64,000 nt of DNA, taken from NCBI GenBank assembly GCA_022709425.1, contig JAKLIW010000006.1, positions 62,001-126,000 of the forward strand, given 5' to 3'. The DNA is from a bacterium (GTDB lineage Bacteria; UBP6; UBA1177; JAKLFG01). The notes beneath the pieces were generated by a model. The model made no database searches, was not told where the DNA came from, and saw only the letters and a list, made by a program, of their open reading frames with translations. Within the stretch, counting starts at the first letter, position 1. Every line of letters begins with the position of its first letter. Below, piece by piece: positions 1 to 8,042 of the stretch. Both the position numbers and the translations under genes were made by a program.

Positions 1-1
1 A

Positions 2-940
2 CAGGAGGTGCGGATATCGGCCAGCATGGGACTCTGTTTCTTCCCGCTCGACGCCAAGTCGCCCGAGGAACTGGTCAAGAACGCCGAGACCGCAATGTTC
101 GCCGTTAAGGAATCAGGCGGCGGCGCCCACCGATTTTTCGACGAGAAACTCAACACCGACATGACCGAGCGCGTCACCATTGAACGGATGCTTCGCGACG
201 CGGTGACCCGCGACGAGTTCGTCCCCTACTTCCAGCCCAAGGTCGATCGCTACGGCTATCTGCTGGGCATGGAATCGCTCATCCGCTGGAACTCGTCAAA
301 CGGACTCATCATGCCGAGTCACTTCATCCCGATCGCCGAGCAGAACGGTAGCATCGTCGACATCGGCGAACGGATACTCTACCATTCCTGCCGTCAGAAC
401 CGCGCGTGGCAGGACGACGGCTTCGTCCCGAAGAAGGTCTCGGTCAACCTCTCGCCGTTCGAGTTCCGCCATCCCGACCTCATCCGGCGCATCCGCGACA
501 CCATCGAAAAGAGCGGACTCGATCCGATGTGGCTGGAACTCGAGATCACCGAAAGCGGCATCGTCCGCAACGAAAAGGATGCCATCGTGAAGCTCACCGA
601 ACTCCATGAAATGGGGGTGACCCTCTCGATAGACGATTTCGGCACCGGCTATTCGTCGCTGTCGAAACTCAAGGACTATCCGCTCGATACGCTCAAGATA
701 GACAAGACCTTCATCGACAACCTGCCGACCGACAAACGCGCTGTGACCATCGTCACCTCGCTCATCAAACTCGCCCACAACCTCGGGTTCAAAGTGGTCG
801 CCGAAGGGGTCGAGAGGCCCGAGCAGTTGGAGTTCCTCATCCTACTGGGCTGCGATCAGTTTCAGGGCTATCTGTTCAGCAAACCGCTCACCGCCGACGA
901 ATTCGAATCGCGGTTGCAGCGGCAGGTGATAATGTCGTAA
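2..940 (+). CDS. GGDEF-EAL protein, C-terminal part (c-di-GMP phosphodiesterase)
   Basis: The reading frame is open from the window edge, so the true start and the GGDEF signature lie upstream. The first ~45 residues are the end of a GGDEF domain (SASMGL..P, AETAMFAVKE). They are followed by a complete EAL domain of about 245 residues, which hydrolyses cyclic di-GMP to pGpG. EAL signatures are intact: ESLIRW in place of EALLRW, ELEITES, IDDFGTGYSS, LKIDKTFID, AEGVE and QGYLFSKP. The metal-binding acidic residues therefore look present and phosphodiesterase activity is likely. It ends 3 bp from the convergent gcvPB, with no room for a terminator between them. Upstream sensor domains cannot be seen. 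Confidence 0.93.
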   Translation, partial: QEVRISASMGLCFFPLDAKSPEELVKNAETAMFAVKESGGGAHRFFDEKLNTDMTERVTIERMLRDAVTRDEFVPYFQPKVDRYGYLLGMESLIRWNSSNGLIMPSHFIPIAEQNGSIVDIGERILYHSCRQNRAWQDDGFVPKKVSVNLSPFEFRHPDLIRRIRDTIEKSGLDPMWLELEITESGIVRNEKDAIVKLTELHEMGVTLSIDDFGTGYSSLSKLKDYPLDTLKIDKTFIDNLPTDKRAVTIVTSLIKLAHNLGFKVVAEGVERPEQLEFLILLGCDQFQGYLFSKPLTADEFESRLQRQVIMS

Positions 941-943
941 AGA

Positions 944-2419
944 TTATTTTTCCGCGCCGTATTTGAGGACCGGTTTGCGTGCCGCCAGCGTCTCGTCGGG
1001 CCGTTTGATGTAGGTCTTGGTCGGGGCGTTCAGGATCGACTGCGGATCGCTTGCCGCCTTCTCGGCAATGTCTTTCAGCGCGTCGATGAAACCGTCCATC
1101 GTCTCCTTGCTCTCGGTCTCGGTCGGTTCGACCATAAGGGCGCCGTGGACGATGAGCGGGAAGTAGACGGTCGGCGGATGATAGCCACGGTCGATGAGTC
1201 CCTTGGCGACATCCATCGTCGTGACATGGTTGGGCAGTTTGGAATCGTCGAATACCGTTTCGTGGAGCGTGTCGTTCGAATACTTCACATTATAGACATC
1301 CTTGAGTTTCGCCTTGATGTAGTTCGCGTTGAGGACAGCATGCTCAGCCACCTCGGCGATATGTTCCTTGCCGAGTTCCAGCAGGTAGACATAGGCGCGC
1401 AGGGCGATGCCGACATTGCCGTAGAACGAACGGACGCGACCCATCGAGTCCTTGAGCAGAGCGAATTCGTAGCGGTCGCCGACCTTGCGGACGACCGGAT
1501 TGGGCAGGAACTCGACGAGGTGCTTCGCGACACCGACCGGACCGGAACCGGGGCCGCCGCCGCCGTGCGGGGTCGAGAAGGTCTTGTGCAGGTTGAAGTG
1601 CATGACATCTATCCCCATGTCGCCGGGACGGGCGACACCCATGATGGCGTTGAGGTTCGCGCCGTCGCCGTAGACGAGCGCGCCGGCGTCGTGACACGCT
1701 TTGGTTATCGCGCAGATATCGGTCTCGAAGACGCCGAGGGTGTTCGGGTTGGTGAGCATGATCGCCGCGACCTCGTCGTTGAGCATCCCTTTCAGGCAGT
1801 CGAGGCATATCTTCCCGTCGGGGCCCGATTCGAGGACGACCGCTTCGAAGCCGTTGACGGCGCAGGAGGCGGGGTTGGTGCCGTGGGCCGAGTCAGGGAT
1901 GATGACCTTTTTGCGCTTGAGATCGCCGCGTTTCTGGTGGTATTTGCGGACGACGCCCAGCCCGGTGTATTCGCCGTGGGCGCCGGCCGCCGGATTGAGC
2001 GACACCTCGGCAAAACCCGACACCTCGGCGAGCATATGCTGGAGGTCGAACATCATCTTGAGCGTCCCCTGCGCCCGGTCGAGCGGCGTTTCGGGGTGCA
2101 GATCGGTGAAGGCCGAAAGGCGCGCCATCTTCTCGTTGATCTTCGGGTTGTACTTCATCGTGCAGGAACCGAGCGGGTAGAAGGTGTGGTCGATGCTGAA
2201 GTTGTAGGTCGACAGCCGCGTGTAGTGCCGCACGACATCTATCTCGGAAAGCTCGGGGAGGTCGAGTTCTTTCCGGCGCAGGTCGGCCGGGATAAGGTCC
2301 GCGACGCCGGTCAGGTCCTTGGCCGGGAGCGAATAGGCGCAGCGGCCGGGGCGCGAGCGTTCGAAGATGATCTCCTCGTGGAACTTGATATCGGTGAAAC
2401 CGTTGGATGTATAGCTCAT
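944..2419 (-). CDS. gcvPB: Glycine dehydrogenase (decarboxylating) subunit 2
   Basis: This is the C-terminal half of the glycine cleavage P-protein as a separate 491-residue subunit. With GcvPA it decarboxylates glycine and passes the aminomethyl group to lipoylated GcvH. The pyridoxal-phosphate lysine lies in NLHKTFSTPHGGGGPGSGP, the hallmark of the subunit. FYPLGSCTMKYNP near residue 85 is another family signature. The ATG has a good ribosome site (AGGAGG) that overlaps the end of gcvPA, one base upstream. It is the last gene of gcvT-gcvH-gcvPA-gcvPB. The two-subunit form is typical of Firmicutes, Thermotogae and many deltaproteobacteria-like lineages, and its length is normal for that form. 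Confidence 0.97.
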   Translation of the reverse strand: MSYTSNGFTDIKFHEEIIFERSRPGRCAYSLPAKDLTGVADLIPADLRRKELDLPELSEIDVVRHYTRLSTYNFSIDHTFYPLGSCTMKYNPKINEKMARLSAFTDLHPETPLDRAQGTLKMMFDLQHMLAEVSGFAEVSLNPAAGAHGEYTGLGVVRKYHQKRGDLKRKKVIIPDSAHGTNPASCAVNGFEAVVLESGPDGKICLDCLKGMLNDEVAAIMLTNPNTLGVFETDICAITKACHDAGALVYGDGANLNAIMGVARPGDMGIDVMHFNLHKTFSTPHGGGGPGSGPVGVAKHLVEFLPNPVVRKVGDRYEFALLKDSMGRVRSFYGNVGIALRAYVYLLELGKEHIAEVAEHAVLNANYIKAKLKDVYNVKYSNDTLHETVFDDSKLPNHVTTMDVAKGLIDRGYHPPTVYFPLIVHGALMVEPTETESKETMDGFIDALKDIAEKAASDPQSILNAPTKTYIKRPDETLAARKPVLKYGAEK

Positions 2420-2420
2420 A

Positions 2421-3776
2421 TCAGCCTCCTATGACCTTCGCGAGGGTTGTGGCGAAGCGCTCGGCGTCGGCGCACGAATGGAGTTCGGTCGTCGCCGTGA
2501 TGAGGATGTTGTCCAGCGCCGGATAGTAACGCGACGCCGGGACGCCGGCGAGTATCCCTTCGGCCGCCATCTTCTCGATGACCGCGTCGGCCTTCATCGG
2601 CAGTTTAAGCGATATCTCGTTGTACGACGGACCGGTGAATGCGAGTTTCGCCTTGGTCTTGGCGAGCGCTTTCACCAGACAATCGCGCCGCTTGAGGTTC
2701 AGCAGCGCCACCGTGCGGAGCCCTTCCTTCCCCATCGTCGCGAGATACATCGACGCGGCGAGCGCCATCAGCCCCTGATTGGAACAGATGTTCGAGGTCG
2801 CCTTTTCACGTTTGATGTGCTGTTCGCGCGCCGAGAGGGTCAGGACGAAGCACTCCTTCCCTTCGCGGTCGGCCGTCTTGCCGACGAGCCGTCCCGGCAT
2901 CTTGCGGACATGGTCGTTCCGGGTGGTGAAGAGTCCCACGCCCGGCCCGCCGTAGTTGAGCGGGATGCCGAGCGGCTGACCCTCGCCCACCGCGATGTCG
3001 GCGCCCAGTTCGCCGGGGGCGGTGAGGATCCCCAGCGCGGTCGTTTCGATGACCGCCGGGATGAGCCATGCTTCGACCGCCTTGGCCGCCTTGGCAATGG
3101 CGTGGATGTCCTCGATCACGCCGAACCAGTTCGGATACTGGAACAGCACCGCGACGGTATTCTTATCTATCTTCGCCAGTTCTTTGTCGGCGACCCGGCC
3201 GGTCGTCTGATCGAATTCCATGAGGACCACTTCGCCCGCGAACCCCTCGAGGTAGGTCTTGAGCGTCTGGATGTAGTGCGGGTGGAGCGTCGAAGCGACG
3301 ACGATCCGGGTCCGTTTCTTGCGGTCGTTGCGCAGCGCCATCATCACCGCCTCGGCCGCGGCGGTCGCGCCGTCGTACATCGAGGCGTTGGAGACATCCA
3401 TCCCGAAGAGGTTCGCGATCATCGTCTGGAATTCGAATATGGCGCGCAGGGTCCCCTGACTCGCCTCGGGCTGGTAGGGGGTGTAGGCGGTATAGAATTC
3501 GCTGCGGATAAGCATCTGGTCGATGAGCGACGGGGCATAGTGGCGGTAACAGCCGCCGCCGAGGAACGACAGCATCGCGGCGCCGGTGTTCTTCTCGCCG
3601 AGCTCGGCCATGTGGCGCTCTATTTCCATCTCGCTCAAAGCCTTGGGCAGGGCCGGCGGCTCTTTGAGCAGAACATTCTGCGGGACGCATTTGAACAGGT
3701 CGCGGACCGAACCGACGCCGATGGCGGTGAGCATTTCCTTCACCTCGGCCGGCGTGTTCGGAAGATATCTCATCAT
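2421..3776 (-). CDS. gcvPA: Glycine dehydrogenase (decarboxylating) subunit 1
   Basis: This is the N-terminal-half subunit of the P-protein, 451 residues, partner of GcvPB. Family features include the start RYLPNTPAEVKEML, FLGGGCYRHYAPSLIDQ, FYTAYTPYQPEASQGTLRAI and a C-terminal part resembling a PLP-fold that lacks the PLP lysine. Two in-frame ATGs sit at the start; AGGAGG precedes the first by 5 nt, so the first is used. A terminator-like hairpin with a U-run lies just upstream of the ribosome site, between gcvH and this gene, and may reduce P-subunit expression relative to T and H. Confidence 0.97.
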   Translation of the reverse strand: MMRYLPNTPAEVKEMLTAIGVGSVRDLFKCVPQNVLLKEPPALPKALSEMEIERHMAELGEKNTGAAMLSFLGGGCYRHYAPSLIDQMLIRSEFYTAYTPYQPEASQGTLRAIFEFQTMIANLFGMDVSNASMYDGATAAAEAVMMALRNDRKKRTRIVVASTLHPHYIQTLKTYLEGFAGEVVLMEFDQTTGRVADKELAKIDKNTVAVLFQYPNWFGVIEDIHAIAKAAKAVEAWLIPAVIETTALGILTAPGELGADIAVGEGQPLGIPLNYGGPGVGLFTTRNDHVRKMPGRLVGKTADREGKECFVLTLSAREQHIKREKATSNICSNQGLMALAASMYLATMGKEGLRTVALLNLKRRDCLVKALAKTKAKLAFTGPSYNEISLKLPMKADAVIEKMAAEGILAGVPASRYYPALDNILITATTELHSCADAERFATTLAKVIGG

Positions 3777-3788
3777 GACAGCCTCCTG

Positions 3789-3819
3789 AAAAAAAGGGGA
3801 GAGCGCACGCGCCCTCCCC
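3789..3819 (-). terminator. Terminator-like hairpin between gcvH and gcvPA
   Basis: On the minus strand a stem of GGGGAG plus GCGC pairs with GCGC plus CTCCCC (one mismatch, 2-nt loop), immediately followed by seven T residues. This has the shape of a rho-independent terminator, but it sits inside the operon, about 12 bases before the gcvPA start codon. It may act as a partial terminator or attenuator that sets H:P stoichiometry. No antiterminator partner was identified. Confidence 0.7.
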
Positions 3820-3850
3820 GTTCTCGAATTCCTCTTACGGGAGGGACGCG

Positions 3851-4255
3851 CTAGTCGCCCAGCTCCTCAAGCAGCTTCTCATATTCCGCGCGGCTCATGA
3901 GCGCCTTGAAATCGTCGGCGCTTTTCGCCTTGATCTCGTAGAGCCATCCTTCGCCGTAGGGGTCGGAATTGATGATCTCAGGGTTCTCGTTGAGAATGTC
4001 GCCGTTCTCCAGCACCACCGTGCCGCCGATCGAATTGTAGACATCCTCGGAGGACTTGACCGTCTCGATGACGCAGCCCGGCTCATCCTTGTCGAGTTCG
4101 TCGTCGATATGCGGCAGTTCGACATAGGTCACATCGCCGATGTGCTTGGCCGCGTAGTCGGTGATCCCGACGCGGAACTTGTTTCCGCCGAGATCCTTCG
4201 CCCATTCATGCGTCTTGGTGTACCGCAGATCATTGGGTACGATGTAGTTCGCCAT
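3851..4255 (-). CDS. gcvH: Glycine cleavage system H protein
   Basis: A 134-residue lipoyl carrier of the glycine cleavage complex that shuttles the aminomethyl group from the P- to the T-protein. The lipoylation site is Lys67 in IETVKSSEDVYNSIGG. The first part (LRYTKTHEW) and the end (GWLYEIK) fit the family. The ATG at 4255 has a GGAG ribosome site. It lies 25 bp after gcvT and before a hairpin and gcvPA, so it belongs to the gcv operon. A dedicated lipoylation enzyme is not visible in the window. Confidence 0.97.
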   Translation of the reverse strand: MANYIVPNDLRYTKTHEWAKDLGGNKFRVGITDYAAKHIGDVTYVELPHIDDELDKDEPGCVIETVKSSEDVYNSIGGTVVLENGDILNENPEIINSDPYGEGWLYEIKAKSADDFKALMSRAEYEKLLEELGD

Positions 4256-4280
4256 GGTTTTTCTCCTTACATACCGTGTA

Positions 4281-5390
4281 TCACAGGAATGAATCCATTT
4301 TCTTGCGTGAAGTCCCTTTCCAGAGCGGGTTGTCCATCACCTTCGCGGCGAATTCGGCCCCCTGCGCGTTCTTGAGCGTCAGCGCGTCGCCGCTTTTCAG
4401 TTCGCAGGTGGTCCGGATGAAACCGGCCGGTTTTTTGTCGAGCGAGACGGCGAGAATGTCGCTGGTCACCTCGCCGCACTCCTTGCCGCCGACGATGGCA
4501 TGGGCATGGGAACCGGGCTTGCGCCGCCCCTCGACGATGACCGGATAGACGAAGTGTTTTCCCTTGTTAGCCAGAAGCGCCGACTTGCCGATGAACTCAT
4601 GGTCGTAGTTGATCGCGAATTCCCACGGCGTCCCGACCGCCGGAAGGGTCGGCCCGATCTCATGGCCGTGGAGCGGGAGTCCCGCCTCGAGCCGCAGAGT
4701 ATCGCGCGCCCCGAGCCCCGCCGGGGTGATGCCGAATTCGGCGCCCGCCGTCATGAGGGCGTCCCAGAGTTTTTTGGTCTCATCTATCGGGCAGTAGATC
4801 TCGAAGCCCACTTCGCCGGTGTACCCGGTGCGCGACAGCAGGCACTTGACCCCGCCGATGACGATCTCGGGGATGAAACGGAAGAATTTGAGGTCGGCCA
4901 GCTTCTCTTTGCCGGCCAGTTTCGCGACCACTTTGGGCGCCGTCGGCCCCTGCAGATCGAGTTTGCCGGTGGCCGGACCGATGTTCTCTATCTTCACATC
5001 GCCCGACTGATGTTTTTTGAGCCACGCGTAGTCGCCGTCCTGCGTCCCGGCGTTCACCACGAGCATCCAATAATCGGCGTTGAAGCGGTAGAGGATGCAG
5101 TCGTCCACCACTCCGCCCTCTTCGTTGAGCATGAAATTGTACATCGCCTGCCCGTCGACCATCGCGGTGATGGCGTTACTGAGAAGGCGGTTCCAGAAGG
5201 CAAGGGTATCCTTGCCGGTGACGATGAATTCCCCCATGTGGCAGATATCGAATATACCGCAGGCTTCGCGGGTCGCGATGTGCTCTTTGAGCTGGCCCGT
5301 TTTGTACCAGAGCGGCATGCTCCATCCGCCGAAGTCACCGATCGTGGCCCCCAGGTCGCGATGGGTGTCGAACAGAGGCGTTTTGTTCAT
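4281..5390 (-). CDS. gcvT: Aminomethyltransferase (glycine cleavage T protein)
   Basis: 369-residue T-protein that transfers the methylene carbon from aminomethyl-GcvH to tetrahydrofolate and releases ammonia. Recognised by TPLFDTHRDLGATIGDFGGWSMPLWY at the N-terminus (positions ~3-28), ICHMGEF, DLQGP and SRTGYTGEVGFEIY. The frame is open further upstream, but the ATG at 5390 is chosen because AAAGGAG lies 8 nt before it. A promoter (TTGCAA-17-TATAAA) sits just upstream, within the alternative longer reading. First gene of the gcv operon. No glycine riboswitch fits in the short leader. Confidence 0.96.
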   Translation of the reverse strand: MNKTPLFDTHRDLGATIGDFGGWSMPLWYKTGQLKEHIATREACGIFDICHMGEFIVTGKDTLAFWNRLLSNAITAMVDGQAMYNFMLNEEGGVVDDCILYRFNADYWMLVVNAGTQDGDYAWLKKHQSGDVKIENIGPATGKLDLQGPTAPKVVAKLAGKEKLADLKFFRFIPEIVIGGVKCLLSRTGYTGEVGFEIYCPIDETKKLWDALMTAGAEFGITPAGLGARDTLRLEAGLPLHGHEIGPTLPAVGTPWEFAINYDHEFIGKSALLANKGKHFVYPVIVEGRRKPGSHAHAIVGGKECGEVTSDILAVSLDKKPAGFIRTTCELKSGDALTLKNAQGAEFAAKVMDNPLWKGTSRKKMDSFL

Positions 5391-5433
5391 CAGGTGGTCT
5401 CCTTTGTGACCGGACAATAAGCGTTCGTCGGTT

Positions 5434-5462
5434 TTTATAGTAGATGGATACCCCTTTTGCAA
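5434..5462 (-). promoter_or_regulatory. Predicted promoter of gcvTHPAPB
   Basis: Minus-strand TTGCAA, 17-bp spacer, TATAAA. The predicted transcription start is about 35-40 nt upstream of the gcvT ATG. It lies in the short gap after the RND exporter gene, so the gcv operon is probably transcribed independently. Confidence 0.7.
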
Positions 5463-5467
5463 GAATT

Positions 5468-7936
5468 TTAGGATTTTTTCCGTCGGTCGGTCCAGTGTTG
5501 CAAAAGCGTCAGCGCGGCGGGATAGACGATCAGCGAAGATACCGCCACGGTGGTGATGGCGATGGAGGCCATGACGCCGATGGAGGTGATGCCCCGGTGC
5601 GACCCGTAGGCGTTGCTCGCGAAGCCGATGAAGTTGGTGACCACCGTCAGCAGCACCGCGCCGCCGGTCATCTGCATGACGAAGGGAAGCCGGTCGGCCC
5701 CCTCTTCTTTATAGCGACTATATATATGGATACAGTTGTCTATGGCGATGCCGATGATCGTCGGCATGATGACCATGTTGAAAAGATTGAACTTTATCCC
5801 CGCGACGAAGGCGACGCCGACCATCCACAGGATGCCGGTCAGGAAGGGGGCGAACACGATGAGCGCCGACCGGACCGAGCGGAACACGAACAGCAGGACG
5901 AGGAACACCGTGCCGAAGGCGAGCATGACCGCCAGCGGCACATCGCGGTCGAGGACCTTCTTGATGTTCGCCGTCAGCAGGTAGGGGGCGAACAGTTCAT
6001 AGTCCTTCTGTTTCCCGTGGATGACCCCGTAGGACTCCTTCAGTTCCAGCACGCTCTTCACATTCGACTTGTTGCCGACGAAGGTGACGGTGACGAACTT
6101 GCCCCAACTGCCGTCCTTTTCGCGCAGTTTATCTTTTATCCAGCCGGGCAGTTTGTCGGCCTCTATCGGGGTATCGACGGAAAGAAGCGGCATGATCTCC
6201 TTGTCAACCCGCGCTTTCTGCGCGTCGCTCAGCAGATTCATCTTCCGTTCCAGCATCCGCTTGATGCGGGCGATGGTTGCCAGTTTCTCCTCCTGATCGG
6301 CCGGCACGAAGGTGTAGAGCGATGTCACCGTCTTGATGGTCCCCCGGCGCTTCTCCTTTCCCTGCTCTTTTTTCAGGGCGACGAGCGCGTCGGTCACCTC
6401 CTTCGCCTCCTCCAGCGAATCGGCCAGATAGAAGGCGGGCATTCCCTGTGAACTGGGGTTGTGCGGCTCAAGGCGTACCGCGTCGACATAGCGGTTGTAG
6501 AGTCGGGTCGGGTCATATTTGCTCTCGAAGGTAAGCTTGTCGAGCTGATATTCGAACGGGATGAAGAAGATCGCCCCGATCGAGAACAGAAGCGCCGCGA
6601 CCGGGATGAACATCAAAGCGGGGCGTTTCACCAGAAAGAGATAGCCGGTGCCGAGGAAATTAATGGGGCGCGGCCCCACCTTGATATCAAAGAACCGCTC
6701 TATCGAGAAGATGAGCGTCGGCAGGAGGATGAAGATGGAGAATATCGAGGTAGCGAGGCCCGCCGAGGCGACCATGCCGAAGTCGGCAAAGCCCTTGAAC
6801 GGGATGAGCGCCAGCGTCGCGAAGGCGAGCACCGATATCGAGGCACTGGAGATCAGCGGATAAGCCATGTTCTCATAGACCTTGACCAGCGTCTCGAGCG
6901 GGTCATTCTCCTCTTTCTTGTGTTCGCAGTAGCGCGAGAACAGGTGGATGGCGTTCTCAATGCCGATGCCGAAAAGCATCGCGAAACTGAAAGCCGAGAT
7001 GAGATTGAAGGTGCCGACGACGTTCTGCGCCGCGACGATACCGGTGACCACGCCGAAGACCAGCGGGAAGAAGATGATGGGTACCGCCCAGAAGGAGCGG
7101 TAGTAGACGACGATCGCCGTGATGAGCAGGAGCAGGCAGACCAATATCGAACCGAACAGGTCGGAGCCGATCGCCTCGACCTCCTGTATCCGGTGGCGGT
7201 AGTACCCGCCGACCTCCGCCTCGACGCCGTACTTGGCCGGATCCACCGCCGCGATCCGCGCCTCGAGGAACGCGACCAGCCGCCGGGAGGCATCGATATT
7301 CATGTCGCCGCCCGCCGGCCGTACCTGCATGGCGATATATTTGTCGTTCTCGGCGTTCAGGTAGCGCTGTATGCTGTTCTTCCCCTTGGCATCGGCGATC
7401 CTGTCGAGTATCCGGTCGATCTCCTGGTCTATCGTGCCGTCGTCCGCGCTCTTTGTCGCGGTACCATCCGCCGGCGCCTCCTCATCGAGCGACAGCCCCT
7501 TCTCGACCTCCTGCGCGATCCGGTCGCGCACCTCCTGTTCGGCGGCATCCAGATCTTCCTGCGAAACATAGAGCAGGGCGTGCTCCTCCAGATAGGTCAC
7601 ATCGCGCTCGAATTCGACGAACCGGACCAGCTCGCTCTTCTCGATATCGGCCTTGAGCGCCGCGAGAAAGGCGATGTTCTTCTCCTTCGTGTCACTGTGG
7701 GAGACGATCTCGGCGGTCGAATAGCCGCCGATACGGCCGGAAAGCTTCTCCAGTTGCTGGACCACCGGGTCCGATCCGCGGAAAAGCGCCTTCAGATCGC
7801 TGTCGAACCGGAAGTTATGGGAAAGCCAATAGAGTTGGAGCGCGAGCAGACCGGAGAAAAGGAGGAGGAGCAACAACGAATAGCGCCGGGAAAAGGCCAG
7901 CGACGCCCGGAGCGCCCGTTTCAGAAAAGGCCGCAT
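5468..7936 (-). CDS. MMPL/RND-family exporter (HAE3-like)
   Basis: 822-residue inner-membrane transporter of the resistance-nodulation-division superfamily. One N-terminal membrane helix (residues ~15-32) precedes a large periplasmic loop (DSDLKALFRGSDPVVQQLEKL). A block of about five helices follows (~260-410: CLLLLITAIVVYYRSF, PLVFGVVTGIVAA, AMLFGIGIENAIHLFSRY). A second loop and second helix block (GIAIDNCIHIYSRY) give the usual internal duplication. The family moves lipids, hopanoids or hydrophobic compounds; the substrate is unknown. No outer-membrane or adaptor partner is adjacent. GTG at 7942 is possible, but the ATG at 7936 has GAGG 7 nt upstream. Confidence 0.9.
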   Translation of the reverse strand: MRPFLKRALRASLAFSRRYSLLLLLLFSGLLALQLYWLSHNFRFDSDLKALFRGSDPVVQQLEKLSGRIGGYSTAEIVSHSDTKEKNIAFLAALKADIEKSELVRFVEFERDVTYLEEHALLYVSQEDLDAAEQEVRDRIAQEVEKGLSLDEEAPADGTATKSADDGTIDQEIDRILDRIADAKGKNSIQRYLNAENDKYIAMQVRPAGGDMNIDASRRLVAFLEARIAAVDPAKYGVEAEVGGYYRHRIQEVEAIGSDLFGSILVCLLLLITAIVVYYRSFWAVPIIFFPLVFGVVTGIVAAQNVVGTFNLISAFSFAMLFGIGIENAIHLFSRYCEHKKEENDPLETLVKVYENMAYPLISSASISVLAFATLALIPFKGFADFGMVASAGLATSIFSIFILLPTLIFSIERFFDIKVGPRPINFLGTGYLFLVKRPALMFIPVAALLFSIGAIFFIPFEYQLDKLTFESKYDPTRLYNRYVDAVRLEPHNPSSQGMPAFYLADSLEEAKEVTDALVALKKEQGKEKRRGTIKTVTSLYTFVPADQEEKLATIARIKRMLERKMNLLSDAQKARVDKEIMPLLSVDTPIEADKLPGWIKDKLREKDGSWGKFVTVTFVGNKSNVKSVLELKESYGVIHGKQKDYELFAPYLLTANIKKVLDRDVPLAVMLAFGTVFLVLLFVFRSVRSALIVFAPFLTGILWMVGVAFVAGIKFNLFNMVIMPTIIGIAIDNCIHIYSRYKEEGADRLPFVMQMTGGAVLLTVVTNFIGFASNAYGSHRGITSIGVMASIAITTVAVSSLIVYPAALTLLQHWTDRRKKS

Positions 7937-7960
7937 ACGCACCTCGAAAAGCTTCGGCGC

Positions 7961-7988
7961 AGTATAGCCGCGGAACCGAGAAAAGCAA
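7961..7988 (-). promoter_or_regulatory. Predicted promoter of RND exporter gene
   Basis: Minus-strand TTGCTT, 16-bp spacer, TATACT, about 25 nt upstream of the start codon. Divergent from the uvrC promoter. Confidence 0.6.
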
Positions 7989-8007
7989 CGGTACGGCGAT
8001 TTTGTTC

Positions 8008-8036
8008 TTGCATCATTGCGCGCCGTCGCCTATACT
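8008..8036 (+). promoter_or_regulatory. Predicted promoter of uvrC giving a leaderless transcript
   Basis: TTGCAT, 17-bp spacer, TATACT. The -10 box ends only 6 bases before the uvrC ATG at 8043, so transcription would begin at or next to the start codon. No Shine-Dalgarno sequence is visible. Confidence 0.65.
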
Positions 8037-8042
8037 CGCCCC

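Noticed and set aside
1145..2434. Plus-strand open frame (429 codons) opposite gcvPB
   Set aside because: Shadow of a well-conserved gene; no ribosome site.
5391..5467. Possible glycine riboswitch before gcvT
   Set aside because: The gap is 77 bp and holds the promoter; there is no room for tandem aptamers and no matching motif.
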